Shown: positions 1-9,233 of the stretch, one piece after another
Layout: each line of letters begins with the position of its first letter
Numbering within the stretch: the stretch's first letter is position 1
Assembly (NCBI RefSeq): GCF_014196535.1
Contig: NZ_JACIDU010000007.1
Coordinates: 124,001-188,000, forward strand
Reading direction: 5' to 3'
Origin: Allorhizobium borbori
GTDB lineage: Bacteria > Pseudomonadota > Alphaproteobacteria > Rhizobiales > Rhizobiaceae
DNA: 64,000 bases
The notes under the pieces: generated by a model
What the model was told of the DNA's origin: nothing
What the model saw: the letters and a program-made list of their open reading frames with translations, nothing else
The model's database searches: none
Translations under genes and position numbers: made by a program

Positions 1-1
1 C

Positions 2-406
2 GACTCCATCCTCGTGCGCGTTTCGGGTACGGAAATCCAGTATCTTTCCAAGGCGCAGTGGAGCGACCGACTGCCGCGCATGGTGCAATCGAAGCTGGTC
101 GAGGCCTTCGAGAATTCCGGCAAGCTGGGCGGTGTCGGCAAGCCGGGGCAGGGACTTGCCATCGATTACCAGCTCGTAAGCGACATCCGCGCCTTCGAGA
201 TCGTCAGCAGCGGTACCCGTGCGGCGAATGTCGAAATTTCCGTGAAGATCCTCAATGATCGCAACGGCACGGTAAAGACGCAGAAGAGCTTTAGCGCCAG
301 CGAACCGGTTTCCGGTGGCGAGAACCGCGCCTATGTCAAGGCGCTCGACCGCGCCTTCTCGCGCGTCAGTGCCGATATCGTCGACTGGACGCTTCGCTCG
401 CTCTGA
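2..406 (+). CDS. ABC-type transport auxiliary lipoprotein (3' part only)
   Basis: The gene runs in from outside the window; 134 C-terminal residues are visible and the reading frame is open to base 2. The segment reading TEIQYLSKAQWSDRLP, followed by an amphipathic helix and a mixed alpha/beta tail, fits the ABC_trans_aux (PqiC-like) family. These are periplasmic outer-membrane lipoproteins that work with MlaD/MCE-type lipid transporters. The signal peptide and lipobox are outside the window, so membrane anchoring is inferred from the family. The partner permease and ATPase genes would be expected upstream. Confidence 0.75.
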   Translation, partial: DSILVRVSGTEIQYLSKAQWSDRLPRMVQSKLVEAFENSGKLGGVGKPGQGLAIDYQLVSDIRAFEIVSSGTRAANVEISVKILNDRNGTVKTQKSFSASEPVSGGENRAYVKALDRAFSRVSADIVDWTLRSL

Positions 407-553
407 GCGTTTCCCAACACTTCATCTATAGACCAGGGCGCGTTCCGGCGTCGTCATTGATGCATGTCCGCCCATCTTGGGGCTTGCGTCGCATCGGGAA
501 ACAGGTGACACAGGAAATTGAATTTTGTGAATTTAATTTTCCTGAGGTTATCT

Positions 554-874
554 ATGAACTGGTTGATGTTGATTGGGGCCGGGCTGCTTGAAATCTTCTG
601 GGCGCTGGGCATGAAATATTCGGACGGCTTCACCAAACCGTTGCCGAGCATCATAACAGCGGTGCTTATTGCCATCAGCGTCTATCTTCTGGGGCAGGCG
701 GTGAAGACCTTGCCGGTGGGCATGGCCTACGGCATCTGGACAGGGATCGGCACGGTTGGCACCGTCATCATGGGCATCATCTTCTTCGGTGAATCCTCCA
801 GCCCCGCGCGCCTCGCCTGCATCGGTCTCATCATCATCGGCATCATCGGTCTTCGGCTTCTGCCGGAAGCCTGA
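554..874 (+). CDS. gdx: Gdx/SugE-type SMR exporter (guanidinium / quaternary ammonium)
   Basis: This is a 106-residue protein, the usual length for small multidrug resistance transporters, with four hydrophobic helices. The essential membrane glutamate lies in GAGLLEIFWALGMKY (Glu13), and the WTGIGTVG and GES segments are typical of the SugE/Gdx branch rather than EmrE. That branch exports guanidinium or small quaternary ammonium ions by proton antiport as an antiparallel dimer. An in-frame start 12 codons upstream exists, but MNWLML preceded by CTGAGG at about 8 nt is the natural start. I saw no guanidine riboswitch consensus in the leader. A strong bidirectional hairpin follows the gene. 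Confidence 0.88.
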   Translation: MNWLMLIGAGLLEIFWALGMKYSDGFTKPLPSIITAVLIAISVYLLGQAVKTLPVGMAYGIWTGIGTVGTVIMGIIFFGESSSPARLACIGLIIIGIIGLRLLPEA

Positions 875-901
875 ACCAGCCGGATTTCACCCACCAATAT
901 A

Positions 902-932
902 AAAGGGCCGCTCCAAAGGAGCGGCCCTTTTT
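902..932. terminator. Bidirectional terminator between gdx and gpr
   Basis: The inverted repeat AAAAGGGCCGCTCC / GGAGCGGCCCTTTTT has a 3-nt loop and is flanked by A and T runs on both sides. It can therefore end both the rightward exporter transcript and the leftward gpr transcript, whose stop codon is 24 nt away. Confidence 0.9.
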
Positions 933-955
933 GTTCTGCATTGATTGCGATCCAA

Positions 956-3900
956 TCAGCCGAGGCGACCTGCGGCGTGCGCCAGCATCGTGTAGACCTT
1001 ACCGGTGTCAGAGGTCAGGTAGGACTGGGTTGCCGTGCGGTCACGATCGGTGCGGGCAACGTCTGTCAGCAACTTTTCGAAATCGGCGATGTAGCGATCC
1101 ACGGCGGAGCGGAACTCCGGCTCACGCTCATACTTGCGCTTGATTTCGTCGAAGGTCTGCTGACCTTTCAGGGTGTAGAGGCGACGGGTGAAGACATCCC
1201 GCTCACCGCGCTGATAGCGGCGCCACAGCTCGACCGAAGTATCGTGATCGATGGCGCGGGCGATATCGACCGACAGCGAATTCAGCGACTCGACCATGTG
1301 GCGCGGATTGCGCTGGTCGGCCCGGGCAGCCGGAGCAGGCTCGGGCGCACGCTTAACCTGCGGCTGGGCAACGGGTGCATGCTCGGCCTCGTCGCGGGAA
1401 GCGCCGCGCAGCAGATCGCTGATCCAGCCGCTATTGGCTGGATAGTCCTCACGTGTGGCCGGACGGGCCGGTGCGGCAACCGTGGGGCGCTCGGCTGACA
1501 GCGTGCCGCGCAATGCCGGCATGGTTTCAGCCCGAGCAGGAACGGCAGTCTGCTGCGGCTGCGGCTGCGGACGCTGTGCGACGACGGGACGCTCCACAAC
1601 GGGGGCGGGCGCTGGCGCCGCTGCGCGGGGTGCCGGTTCCGACACCTCGAACTGGCGGGTAGACTTGCCCACGAGCTGCGACAGGTCCTGCAGGGCGCGG
1701 ATCTGTTCGCTGACGGCGCGGCGCATGGCGGCAGCGTTTTCCTTGGCTTCTTCAGGCAGGTCGAAGGCACCACGCTTCAGTTCCGCACGGGTGACATCCA
1801 GTTCCTTGCGGATGTCGTGGGCCGAGCGGCGGATTTCCTCCGTTGCGCCGCCGAAGCGACCAACGGCATCTTCCACTGCCTGACGCACTGCCTGGCGCAT
1901 GTGTTCCGCCGTGGCGTCCGACTTGCGACCGGCTTCGGTCAACAGGCGATCAACATCGCTGAGGGATGAGGAGAGGCCGGTGCGCAGGTTGCCGGCCAGT
2001 TCGCCGGAACGCTTTTCGGCGAGCGACAGGGTCTGCTCGACGGCGCGGGTTGTTTCCTCACCTGCGCTGAGCAACGTCGAACGCATGGTTTCCGCCGTTG
2101 CCTGGGCGCGCTGTTCGGTATGGGAAAGAACCTTGCCGATATCGGCGAACGCGTTCTGGATTCCCTGGCGCAGGTTGCCGGTCATCTGGCCTGCACGGTT
2201 GTCGGCGCGCTCCAGAGCGCTCTCGACCATATCGCCGAGGCCGCGCATCGTGTTCTCGATCTCTTCCGAGCGCTTGACGAGGCCGATGGAGAGGGCGCGC
2301 AGGGCTTCCTGCCGCTCTTCCAGCGTGCCGACCAGATTGGACTGGGCGGCCGCGAGAAGATCGGAAGCCTGACCCAGCACCTTGGAGTGGTTCTCGAAGC
2401 TGCCGACGATGCCGCCGACCTGCGAAAGCGTGTTGCCAGCGACCTGCGAAAGGCGTTCGATGCCGTCGTCCACGAGACGGCTCGAGGTCTGCAAAGCCTC
2501 GGTGGCGCGGGTGGCTGTCTCGGCGAAATGCGAACCGGTTTCACCAAGCTGGCGATCGACGTCGGAAAGTTCGCGGGTGGCTTTCTCGACCACCGATGCG
2601 AGCGCCGAATTGCTCTCGGCCAGACGGTCGATGAGGCTGTCCACGCTGCCGGCGAGCGAATTTTCGACGGCGCCGATGATGTTGGCGGCCTTCTCCGTTC
2701 GGGCGCTGATAGCGGTCAGCGTTTCACTGGTGCGGGCCGAGATCGCTTCGATGAGCGCCGTGTTTTCGTTGCGCAGAAGGTCCGTGCTTTCGGTCGTCGC
2801 GGCGTTCAGCTTCTCGACGCTTTCGGCGGCAGCAGAAGTCAGCTTGCCGGCGCTTTCGGCAGCGGCGGCCGCAATCTTTTCTGCGGCGGCGCGCCCGGTC
2901 TCGGCATATTCCTCGACCAGCGGTCGGGCCTTCTCATCGATGAGGCGCGACAGCTCGCTGGAGCGGCCTGCAAGCATCGAGTTGAGGTCACGGCTGCGTT
3001 CATCCAGCGTGGCGCGGATGGCATTGCCGCGGGCGGCGAGGGCGCGGTCGACCTGATCGAGCGTCGAGGCGATCTCGCTGCTCGTTTCGGCGAGAGCGCC
3101 ACGCACTGTGCGACCGCGCTCTTCCAGCTTGCGTTCGGCATCGGCCAGCGTGCCCGAGATTTCGGCGATCTGGCTGGCGACGGAAGCCTCCGCGCTGCCG
3201 ACGCGGGCAACGAGAGCGTCGCCGGCCGAGACGACCTGACTGGTGATCTCGATGGCCTTTTCGCCGAGCAGGCTCTGTGTCTCGACAATCCGGCCCGACA
3301 GTTCAGCCTCGCGCGCCTCGAGCGCGCTGATGAAGTCGTTGCTGCGGCTTTCCAGGCGCTCGGAATACTCGGTCGCGCTGCGTCCGAGCGTATCGACCGT
3401 GCGCTGGGCTTCCTCGTCCATTTCGCGGGCAGCCTGCGTGATCGTCTCGCGGAGCGTGGAGGCGAGCGTAACGGCCTTGCCCTCGATGGTGCGGTTGACA
3501 TTGTCCAGACCGGCATTGAGGGCACGGTCCATGGTGCCAAGGCGTTCCTCGATCTTGGCCGTGCCTTCTTCCAGCGTATCGCTGATGCTGGCTGCCAGAA
3601 TGCCGCCGGTGAGATTAAGGCTGCTGACCTTGTCCTCGATGGCCGATGCAATGCGCTCGGTCACTTCTGACCCGGTACGGTCGAGTTCCTGGACCTTTTC
3701 GGTCAGGGCGTCGGCAAGCTTGCGGCTGGTGCTGTCGACCAGCGTGGAAACGTCCTGAAGATCGTCCCGAAGGCGGGTTTCGAGCGAGCCGATGGAGGCT
3801 TCGATACGACCCGTGGTATCGTGGAGGCGCTCTGACATGCCGCCAACGGTCTGTTCGACGCGATTGGCGAGGAAATCGGTCGAGCGGTCGATCTCGGTTG

Positions 3901-6900
3901 CGGCGGCGCCGATCTTGTTGGCGATCTCGCCGACGCTGCGACGCAGACGCTCATCCAGAGCGGTGGCGCTGCTGTCGATGGTGTGGCGGAGGGATTCCTC
4001 GCGCTCGTCGAGCGAGATTTCCAGCATGCCGGTGCTGGTGGCCAGCGTGGCGCCGATCGAAGTCGCCTGCTCGGTCAGCAGGGTGTCGAAATGGCTCCAC
4101 TCATCGCGCAGCGTGGAGGAAATACGCTCGGCGCTGCCGGCAACGGCTTCCTTGAGGCGCTCATGCCCGTCCTCGAAGGCGCGCTCGACCCGCTCGGCGT
4201 TGGCGGCAAGGGCGGCTTCGACCTGACCGGCGCGTTCGTCGACGGCGTTGCGGATGATCTCGTGGCCGACGCCCAGCGCCGTGCCAATGCGATCGGCGAC
4301 GCCGTGGAGGCCGGTCTGGATGAGACCAGCCCGTTCTTCGACGGTGTTGCGAATGCGCTCATGGGCAGAACCGAGGGCAGAGTCGATGCGTTCGGCTGCC
4401 GTAGAAAGACTGCTTTCAAGCTGGGACGAGCGGTCATCCAACGCCGATGCAATGCGGTCCTGACCATTGCTCAGCGTCAGGTCGATGCGCTCCGCGGTGG
4501 ACAGAAGATTGCTTTCCAGGCGTGCAGAACGCTCGTCCAGCGTGGAAGCGATGCGGTCCTGACCATTGACGAACGCGGTGTCGATGCGCTCCGCAGTGGA
4601 CAGCAGGTTGCTTTCCAACCGGGCGGAACGTTCGTCCAGCGTCGAGGCAAGGCGATCCTGACCGGCAGCAAGAGCATCGTCTACGCGTGCGGCGGTCGAA
4701 AGAAGGCTGCTTTCGATCTGGCCGGTGCGCTGCTCGAAGCTGGACTGCATCTGCTGATGGGCGGCAGCAAGGCTCTGTTCAATGCGTGCGGCGTTTCCGG
4801 ACAGCGTTTCCGAGATCATGTCCTGCCCCATGGACAGCGATGTCTCAAGCTGAAGGGCAGTGTCGTTCAGGCGAGTGCCGATCTGGTCGGTGCTGGCCAG
4901 AAGGGCGGCCTCGATGCGTTCAGCACCGCCGCCCACGAGAATTTCGATATGGGCACCGCCGCCGGCGAGAACGCCGGACAGGTTTTCGGCGCTGCGGTCG
5001 AGAGCTTCTTCCAGCTTCGCCTGGTTATCGGCATAGGCGGCTTCGATGGCAGCCGTCTTGCTGGAGAGGGCGGTGTCGAGACGACGCTCGGCTTCGGCGG
5101 AAGCTTCCAGCAGGGCGCTACTGCGCTGGTCGAGGCTGGATTCGAAGCGCTCCTGACCGTCGATCATCGTGCGGGCAATGATGGCCGCCTTTTCATCGAG
5201 CGTTTCGGCAAGGCGCTGCTGGCCGGCCATGACCGACGAGGTGATCTCGTTCGAGCGGCCATACAGGCTTTCCTCGAAGCGCACATGGTTTTCCGCCAGC
5301 GCGCCAAGCAGCGAATTGCCACGTTCGTCCATCACGGCGCCAACCTTTTCGTGGGCGGTGGCGAAGGCTTCCGTCAGGGCTTCGGTGCGGGCATTGATGG
5401 CGTCGGAGAATTCGCGCGAGCGGGCGTCGATGGCCGATTCAAGCAGCTCCTGGCCCGTGCCGAGCGCGGTCGAGAAGGCGAAGGACTGGTCTGTCAGCGT
5501 CGAACCGAGGCGCTCGATGGACGAGTTCAGGATGCCGTCGATGGCGTTGGAGCCGCCCGACAGCGTGTCGTCGATGCGGGCGAGGCTTTCGGCCAGCTTG
5601 ACGTCCAGAGAGCCGGCGCGCTTGTCGAAGGCGTCAGTGAATTCGGCGACGCGCTCATCGAAGGTGGTCGAGATCTGGCCGACGGTTGCCTGAAGGCGCT
5701 CATCGAAGAAGCCCGAACGTAGGTCGAGATCCATGATGGCGTCATCGGCGGCCGATTGCAGCGTCTGGCGGAAACCGGTCGCCTTGGCATCAAGCGTTTC
5801 GTTGAGGCGCGAAAGCGTCGTTTCCAGCGCGGAGGAAACGGTCTGCTCGCCGCCTGAAAGGACCTCGCTGATTTCGCGGGTGCGGGTCAGCAGGGTTTCG
5901 TTGAGCTGGCGGGCGCGCTCGTTCAGCGCGGCGTTGAGCTTTTCCGTGTTGGTATCGAGCGAGGATGCGCGCGTTTCGAACTGCGAGAGTAGCTCTTCGC
6001 CGCGCGTCGAAAGCACGTCGTTCAGCACGTTCAGACGCTCGTCGAACTCGGTGGTCAGGGCGACGCCGGAAGCGGTCAGCGTCTGCAGCAGTGAATCGGT
6101 CTTGGCGGCCAGAAGCGAACCGAACGTGTCGACGGCGGTGTTCGACTGTTCCATGAGTGCGGCGGCGCGGGTATCGATGAGCGAAGCGAAAGCCTCACCC
6201 GAGGTCGCCAGACGAATGGCGATTTCCTCGGTTGCGAGGGACAGGTCTTCCTTGAGCTGGTCATTCGCGCCGACGATGGTCGAGCGGATGCGCTCGGCGT
6301 GGTTGACGATGGCTTCGCGTTCGGAACCGAGTTCATGGACGAGGCCGCGCACCCGCAGTTCATTGTCGGCGTAGCTGCGCTCCAGCGCATTCACTTCGGA
6401 ATGCACGAGCGTTTCGAGTTCCGTGGCGCGGGCGATGGTGCGCTCGATGCCTTCGTTGAGGGCGGAAACCTCGCGGCGCACAGCCTGACCGACGGTCATG
6501 ATCCGTTCGGAGGCAACCGTTTCCGGCTCGACGAGACGAAGCGCCACTTCCGCCATGGAGCGGGCCGCGTTGCGCAGGTCGTGGGCACGGGCCATCATGA
6601 TGAAGAAGGCGAAGAAGAGCAGGATCGGGACGAGAATGCCGACGAGGACGGCGATCAGACCGGGCTGCGCGAGAGCCGAGCCTCCGGCCGGCGCCTGCCA
6701 CATATCCGAGCCGAGCAGGATCTGGGCGAGGCCAAGGCCGCCGATGCACCAGAAGAAGGACACGAGGGCGGCGTTGCGCAACGCCGAGCGCATCGATCCG
6801 GTTTCAAGTGACCGAAGTATCGCCGCCGGCGCACGCTTGCTGGCATCGTTGGCAGCTTCCAGCGAAGGATTGCGCGCTGCCGATTCTGCCGAAGCGGCGC

Positions 6901-7093
6901 GGGCGCCTTCCTGTTCCCTGGCACGACTGCGGGATGGCTGCTTTGATGTGTCTGACACGTTTGCCTCCGGGGCAGTGGATGCATTTCTGGCGTTCGAACG
7001 GTCCGACGGTTCGGAAACTTCCATCTTCAGGGCCTCTTCGAGGGCCTGGTAGGCGGCGTGATCAATCGAATCGCCGTATTTCCTGTCTGCCAT
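956..7093 (-). CDS. gpr: Growth pole ring protein GPR / RgsE (apolipoprotein-like giant coiled coil)
   Basis: The 2,045-residue protein has an acidic cytoplasmic N-terminus, two membrane helices at about residues 108-128 and 145-167, roughly 1,600 residues of apolipoprotein-like amphipathic helical repeats, a Pro/Ala-rich linker and a conserved C-terminal domain of about 110 residues containing ELWRRYQRGE. Near positions 4430-4660 the repeats are almost identical with a 33-residue period (NGQDRIASTLDERSARLES...). Size, topology and repeat type match Agrobacterium GPR (Sinorhizobium RgsE), which forms a ring at the growing pole and is needed for polar growth and rod shape. I chose the ATG at 7093 because GAGG lies 9 nt upstream; a GTG six codons earlier is possible. 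Confidence 0.85.
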   Translation of the reverse strand: MADRKYGDSIDHAAYQALEEALKMEVSEPSDRSNARNASTAPEANVSDTSKQPSRSRAREQEGARAASAESAARNPSLEAANDASKRAPAAILRSLETGSMRSALRNAALVSFFWCIGGLGLAQILLGSDMWQAPAGGSALAQPGLIAVLVGILVPILLFFAFFIMMARAHDLRNAARSMAEVALRLVEPETVASERIMTVGQAVRREVSALNEGIERTIARATELETLVHSEVNALERSYADNELRVRGLVHELGSEREAIVNHAERIRSTIVGANDQLKEDLSLATEEIAIRLATSGEAFASLIDTRAAALMEQSNTAVDTFGSLLAAKTDSLLQTLTASGVALTTEFDERLNVLNDVLSTRGEELLSQFETRASSLDTNTEKLNAALNERARQLNETLLTRTREISEVLSGGEQTVSSALETTLSRLNETLDAKATGFRQTLQSAADDAIMDLDLRSGFFDERLQATVGQISTTFDERVAEFTDAFDKRAGSLDVKLAESLARIDDTLSGGSNAIDGILNSSIERLGSTLTDQSFAFSTALGTGQELLESAIDARSREFSDAINARTEALTEAFATAHEKVGAVMDERGNSLLGALAENHVRFEESLYGRSNEITSSVMAGQQRLAETLDEKAAIIARTMIDGQERFESSLDQRSSALLEASAEAERRLDTALSSKTAAIEAAYADNQAKLEEALDRSAENLSGVLAGGGAHIEILVGGGAERIEAALLASTDQIGTRLNDTALQLETSLSMGQDMISETLSGNAARIEQSLAAAHQQMQSSFEQRTGQIESSLLSTAARVDDALAAGQDRLASTLDERSARLESNLLSTAERIDTAFVNGQDRIASTLDERSARLESNLLSTAERIDLTLSNGQDRIASALDDRSSQLESSLSTAAERIDSALGSAHERIRNTVEERAGLIQTGLHGVADRIGTALGVGHEIIRNAVDERAGQVEAALAANAERVERAFEDGHERLKEAVAGSAERISSTLRDEWSHFDTLLTEQATSIGATLATSTGMLEISLDEREESLRHTIDSSATALDERLRRSVGEIANKIGAAATEIDRSTDFLANRVEQTVGGMSERLHDTTGRIEASIGSLETRLRDDLQDVSTLVDSTSRKLADALTEKVQELDRTGSEVTERIASAIEDKVSSLNLTGGILAASISDTLEEGTAKIEERLGTMDRALNAGLDNVNRTIEGKAVTLASTLRETITQAAREMDEEAQRTVDTLGRSATEYSERLESRSNDFISALEAREAELSGRIVETQSLLGEKAIEITSQVVSAGDALVARVGSAEASVASQIAEISGTLADAERKLEERGRTVRGALAETSSEIASTLDQVDRALAARGNAIRATLDERSRDLNSMLAGRSSELSRLIDEKARPLVEEYAETGRAAAEKIAAAAAESAGKLTSAAAESVEKLNAATTESTDLLRNENTALIEAISARTSETLTAISARTEKAANIIGAVENSLAGSVDSLIDRLAESNSALASVVEKATRELSDVDRQLGETGSHFAETATRATEALQTSSRLVDDGIERLSQVAGNTLSQVGGIVGSFENHSKVLGQASDLLAAAQSNLVGTLEERQEALRALSIGLVKRSEEIENTMRGLGDMVESALERADNRAGQMTGNLRQGIQNAFADIGKVLSHTEQRAQATAETMRSTLLSAGEETTRAVEQTLSLAEKRSGELAGNLRTGLSSSLSDVDRLLTEAGRKSDATAEHMRQAVRQAVEDAVGRFGGATEEIRRSAHDIRKELDVTRAELKRGAFDLPEEAKENAAAMRRAVSEQIRALQDLSQLVGKSTRQFEVSEPAPRAAAPAPAPVVERPVVAQRPQPQPQQTAVPARAETMPALRGTLSAERPTVAAPARPATREDYPANSGWISDLLRGASRDEAEHAPVAQPQVKRAPEPAPAARADQRNPRHMVESLNSLSVDIARAIDHDTSVELWRRYQRGERDVFTRRLYTLKGQQTFDEIKRKYEREPEFRSAVDRYIADFEKLLTDVARTDRDRTATQSYLTSDTGKVYTMLAHAAGRLG

Positions 7094-7591
7094 ATGAGTA
7101 CGCCTCGTCACTAACTCACTTCATTCGATCCGGATTTTCCGTCGGGCTTATGCCGCATTTGCCTGCCCGGCGGCGTCCGTTTCGGCCTATTGGCCCGCCC
7201 CAGCCGTATACATGATACATGAGCGGGGAAAGGCCGTCATTCACTGGAAGGCGGCGCATCGCCCGGTGCGATGTAACAGCGCTTCATAATGCGCCATTTC
7301 AGCCGAACGCTCTGTTGCCATCATAAAATTCCCAGTCGTATCGTAGTGACACAGAAGGGGTTCTGACACAATCGACGCGGCCTTTTCCGCCTCGGGGCCA
7401 ATCCGTTGTTAACAGATTTTTAGGGACGCTTTCGTCCAAAAGTCGAGTACTCTTCAATGTTTAGCGAATATTAACCATCTTTTAGGGTTTTTGCCGTCTT
7501 TGCGCCTGAATTTAACGGAATAGCGAGCGCCGTTTGGCAGCATTTGCTCATCGCAAGATCGCGCAATAACAATAACCGCAGGAACAGGAAC
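7094..7591. promoter_or_regulatory. Divergent intergenic region gpr-hpt with CtrA-like boxes
   Basis: This 498-bp region without a gene separates two divergent genes. It holds two matches to a CtrA-type site, TTAA-N7-TTAG, at 7409-7423 and 7471-7485. A third, off-register TTAG-N6-TTAA overlaps the second at 7461-7474. The consensus in alphaproteobacteria is TTAA-N7-TTAA. The boxes are nearer to the hpt start. CtrA control is inferred, not shown. Confidence 0.45.
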
Positions 7592-7960
7592 ATGGCAGCG
7601 CTTAATATCGCCTTCGATGCCCCGGATAACTCGCGCAGCGCGCGGCCCTCTCATTCTCGCCCGATCGATCTCGTTCATCTGGCGGCGCAGACTGCCGGTG
7701 ACAAGAACCTCGAAGCCGATGTGCTTCAGCTTTTCGCCAAGCAGGCCCGCACGTCCCTTCAGGAGCTTGCCAGCGCTGACCCCAAGGGCGTCAAGGCTGC
7801 TGCACACCGCCTGCGTGGTGCCGCCAGCGCCGTTGGCGCCTTCACGGTCGCCAAGCTTGCCGGTGAACTGGAAGAAAACGCCGGTGACGCCGCAACGACC
7901 GCGGCACTCGCTGCCGCCGTGCTCGAAGCCGAGAACTTCATCCTGAAGCTCAGCCGCTAA
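7592..7960 (+). CDS. Stand-alone Hpt-domain phosphotransfer protein
   Basis: The 122-residue protein is a four-helix histidine phosphotransfer domain with no kinase or receiver attached. The phosphoaccepting histidine is His72 in AAHRLRGAASAVGA, the position of the HxxKG-type motif, followed by GELEENAG. Such proteins shuttle phosphate between hybrid kinases and response regulators in the cytoplasm. The ATG at 7592 is preferred over an upstream in-frame start because the extra 16 codons are Arg/Asn-rich and unlike the domain. The partner kinase is not obvious; cckA lies 8 kb downstream, but this is not ChpT. Confidence 0.8.
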   Translation: MAALNIAFDAPDNSRSARPSHSRPIDLVHLAAQTAGDKNLEADVLQLFAKQARTSLQELASADPKGVKAAAHRLRGAASAVGAFTVAKLAGELEENAGDAATTAALAAAVLEAENFILKLSR

Positions 7961-7989
7961 GGTCCGTTTTACGGATTGATATGATGCAG

Positions 7990-8016
7990 GGCGGCGTTCT
8001 TCGGACGCCGCCTTTT
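7990..8016 (+). terminator. Rho-independent terminator after hpt
   Basis: An 8-bp GC stem, GGCGGCGT / ACGCCGCC, with a 7-nt loop is followed by TTTT. It lies 30 nt after the hpt stop. Confidence 0.85.
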
Positions 8017-8136
8017 GCGTTTGCGGAGCCGGGCGCGCGTTTCTGGCGAAAAAGGCTTCACAGCCCGTCCAAACCTGCTTTATGAAACGGAAGGACTGCG
8101 CTCCTTTCGTAACTTCTATCTCTTGGGAATCGACTG

Positions 8137-8457
8137 ATGACAAAATTGACGATCGTCGCCTTCGACGGCCAGCGCTTCGAAATCGACGCTGCCGATGGCT
8201 CCACCGTGATGGAGAATGCGGTTCGCAATTCGGTGCCGGGCATCGAGGCTGAATGCGGCGGCGCCTGCGCCTGTGCGACCTGTCATGTCTATGTGGATGA
8301 CGCCTGGACCGCGAAGGTCGGGGAGCCTGAGCCGATGGAAGAAGATATGCTCGACTTTGCCGTCGATGTGCGCCCGACCTCGCGCCTTTCCTGTCAGATC
8401 AAGATCGCGCCGGACCTTGACGGTCTGGTCGTACACGTTCCCGAACGTCAGGCCTGA
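8137..8457 (+). CDS. 2Fe-2S ferredoxin, adrenodoxin / FdVI type
   Basis: The protein has 106 residues. The four iron ligands are Cys40, Cys46, Cys49 ([14 protein letters not shown]) and Cys86 (RLSCQI), the C-x5-C-x2-C...C spacing of vertebrate/bacterial adrenodoxin-type ferredoxins. These carry single electrons from an NAD(P)H ferredoxin reductase to cytochrome P450s, haem oxygenase-like enzymes or Fe-S assembly. No reductase or oxygenase gene is adjacent, so a general housekeeping role is likely. A hairpin terminator follows. Confidence 0.92.
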   Translation: MTKLTIVAFDGQRFEIDAADGSTVMENAVRNSVPGIEAECGGACACATCHVYVDDAWTAKVGEPEPMEEDMLDFAVDVRPTSRLSCQIKIAPDLDGLVVHVPERQA

Positions 8458-8482
8458 TCGACGGGCTTTCCAATGTGCATGC

Positions 8483-8509
8483 GGCCCGGACCTGGTTTCC
8501 GGGCCTTTT
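8483..8509 (+). terminator. Rho-independent terminator after the ferredoxin gene
   Basis: The stem GGCCCGGA / TCCGGGCC with a short loop is followed by TTTT. It separates the ferredoxin gene from the convergent DUF922 gene. Confidence 0.85.
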
Positions 8510-8529
8510 CGTGCGTGGGTGCAACACGC

Positions 8530-9150
8530 CTATTTGCGGGCGCGTTCGATGCGGACCTGGAGCAGTCGGCCAAGCCGTTTCTGAAAATTGGCGGCCTCGA
8601 CGCGGTCGAAGCGGGCCTGATCGGCATCGTGTTCGGCGCTGGTCTTTTCCGTGATTTCGGAAGCCTTCGCCTGAAGGGCGGCGCAGGTGCGAGCCGAGGT
8701 CAGACCGCTCAGGCGCGCTTCCAGCGTGCGGGCATGGTTGCGCGCGATCTCTGCGTGCCGTTCCTCGTGGCGCTTGATGTCTGCGGCCAATGTATCCCAC
8801 AAAAGCCCCATGTCTCGACTGGCCTGATTGCGGTTTGTCCAGCGGGGCAGGGTGATCTTCGTTGAGACGATGACCTTGACGGCGCGCACCCGGCATCTGC
8901 CGCCTTCGTCGGCAAAGGAGATTTCGCCGCCGAATCGAATTTCGGTCGTCCCCGGATGGCGGGAGCCGGTGCTTTTCGTCATCGGCCCGTGGCGCGACAG
9001 TTCGCGGTCGATCTCGGCGGTGGTCTTTCCGCCGACCGCGTAGTAGCGAACGGACTTGTTAACGACTGTTTCGGCCTGCGCGATCTCGGCGCCCGTCAAA
9101 AGGGAAAGGCCGAGACCCAGAAGCAATGGCAGGGAGCGGGTAAGGGGCAT
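8530..9150 (-). CDS. DUF922 secreted putative zinc protease
   Basis: The 206-residue protein starts with a clear signal peptide (MPLTRSLPLLLGLGLSLL, cleavage after AEIAQA). A histidine cluster HEERH at residues 128-132 resembles the HExxH zinc motif of the DUF922 family, so it is probably a periplasmic zinc-dependent hydrolase; activity is not proven for this protein. The start at 9150 is chosen because the signal peptide begins there and an earlier start would run toward divergent folP. Confidence 0.75.
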   Translation of the reverse strand: MPLTRSLPLLLGLGLSLLTGAEIAQAETVVNKSVRYYAVGGKTTAEIDRELSRHGPMTKSTGSRHPGTTEIRFGGEISFADEGGRCRVRAVKVIVSTKITLPRWTNRNQASRDMGLLWDTLAADIKRHEERHAEIARNHARTLEARLSGLTSARTCAALQAKASEITEKTSAEHDADQARFDRVEAANFQKRLGRLLQVRIERARK

Positions 9151-9233
9151 TCTGCTGTCCGCATGTTGAACTCGGGGCGACCTTGGGGCATAGCCCAAGC
9201 GAGCGCAATATCCGCCGCGCAACAAATCGGGGC

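Noticed and set aside
407-553. Possible guanidine riboswitch before gdx
   Set aside because: None of the conserved ykkC or mini-ykkC motifs (for example paired ACGR loops) can be placed in this leader.
4430-4660. CRISPR-like array in gpr
   Set aside because: The regular 99-nt units are coding repeats of the gpr protein in frame, without unique spacers.
2120-5722. Long rightward open frames opposite gpr (for example 2120-3670 and 3983-5722)
   Set aside because: They are antisense shadows of the repetitive, high-GC gpr gene; they have no start signals and the repeats produce open frames by codon bias.
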